A DNA stretch of 64,000 nucleotides, from positions 105,460 to 169,459 of the forward strand of contig JANQLY010000015.1 of the NCBI GenBank assembly GCA_028280345.1, written 5' to 3'. The notes below the pieces were generated by a model. The model did no database searches, was not told the DNA's origin, and was given only the letters and a program-made list of their open reading frames with translations. The stretch comes from Pseudomonadales bacterium. GTDB lineage: Bacteria; Pseudomonadota; Gammaproteobacteria; Pseudomonadales; UBA7239. The position numbers and the translations under genes were made by a program. How positions within the stretch are numbered: the stretch's first letter is position 1; every line of letters begins with the position of its first letter. Shown one piece after another: positions 63,454 to 64,000 of this stretch.

Positions 63454-63631
63454 AGTTAATCAAGCAATGCGTGTGGGTATTTGTGGTGGTAATTTGTGCT
63501 AACAAATTATCAATACAAAACTCAACAAATTCATTTGTTCATGTAATGTATTGAGCCAGGTTTGTAAGTGATACCACGGGTTACTGTGAAATCACTTCCT
63601 CTTGCCCACTTCAGGCAGAGGTAAAAGATTT

Positions 63632-64000
<369 letters not shown>

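Overview
The window looks like a chromosomal segment of a free-living, probably marine gammaproteobacterium. This rests on the rRNA leader with boxA, the start of a typical gammaproteobacterial 16S rRNA gene at the right edge, the ilvI-ilvH-ilvC-pssA order, and the many acyl-CoA, P450 and short-chain dehydrogenase genes of the kind seen in Spongiibacteraceae/Cellvibrionales. The genus-level placement is inference; the 16S fragment (63632-64000) would settle it.

Region 1 (1-5.6 kb) is AT-rich accessory DNA. Three unrelated small genes (a membrane protein, a HEPN-like protein, a zinc-ribbon membrane protein) are each followed, 36-48 bases after the stop codon, by a copy of one short intergenic motif. 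Next comes a compact polymorphic-toxin locus: a lipoprotein carrying an InlB/Flg_new-like repeat, the end of an Rhs core and a variable toxin tip, then a candidate immunity gene, an orphan toxin tip without a proper start, a DUF1493-like protein, and tiny two-helix membrane proteins.

Region 2 (5.7-19 kb) is a surface/signalling locus. A NarL-type response regulator and a hybrid histidine kinase flank a 1767-residue secreted protein (DNRLRE-like domain, HExxH motif, calcium-binding repeats, seven C-terminal FG-GAP-like repeats). A secreted DOMON-like protein follows, then a 1426-residue secreted protein with three sets of seven RCC1-like blades joined by thrombospondin-3-type calcium repeats.

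Region 3 (19-36.8 kb) mixes housekeeping and lipid catabolism. It has a TetR regulator divergent from an SDR gene with two matching palindromic operators, an enoyl-CoA hydratase, gcvT-gcvP without gcvH, an SGNH-like membrane protein, an ACMSD-like amidohydrolase, two adjacent pairs of acyl-CoA dehydrogenases that look like heteromeric enzymes, SDRs and an aldehyde dehydrogenase. A second operator type (CAGACA-N2-TGTCTG) recurs at three promoters.

Region 4 (36.8-56.8 kb) holds a likely regulon of a second TetR protein. Its minus-strand operon (tetR, two cytochromes P450, crotonase, EEP-family protein, TLP1-like thiolase homologue, membrane spermidine-synthase-like protein) and a separate plus-strand operon (acyl-CoA synthetase, aldehyde dehydrogenase, CruF-like membrane protein, SDR) carry nearly the same 25-bp promoter element. 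Together the enzymes could hydroxylate a hydrophobic substrate, oxidise it to an acid, activate it with CoA and start beta-oxidation; the substrate is unknown. Between the operons lie an apparently Fur-regulated pair of small genes, a DsbA-family protein, a tandem universal stress protein, a LON-domain protein and a GT-C-like membrane protein.

Region 5 (57-64 kb) is core genome: aquaporin plus arsenate-reductase-like gene, a DUF4124-type exported protein, ilvI-ilvH-ilvC, pssA, then a strong rRNA promoter and the 16S rRNA start. I see no CRISPR array, insertion sequence, phage or complete tRNA gene.
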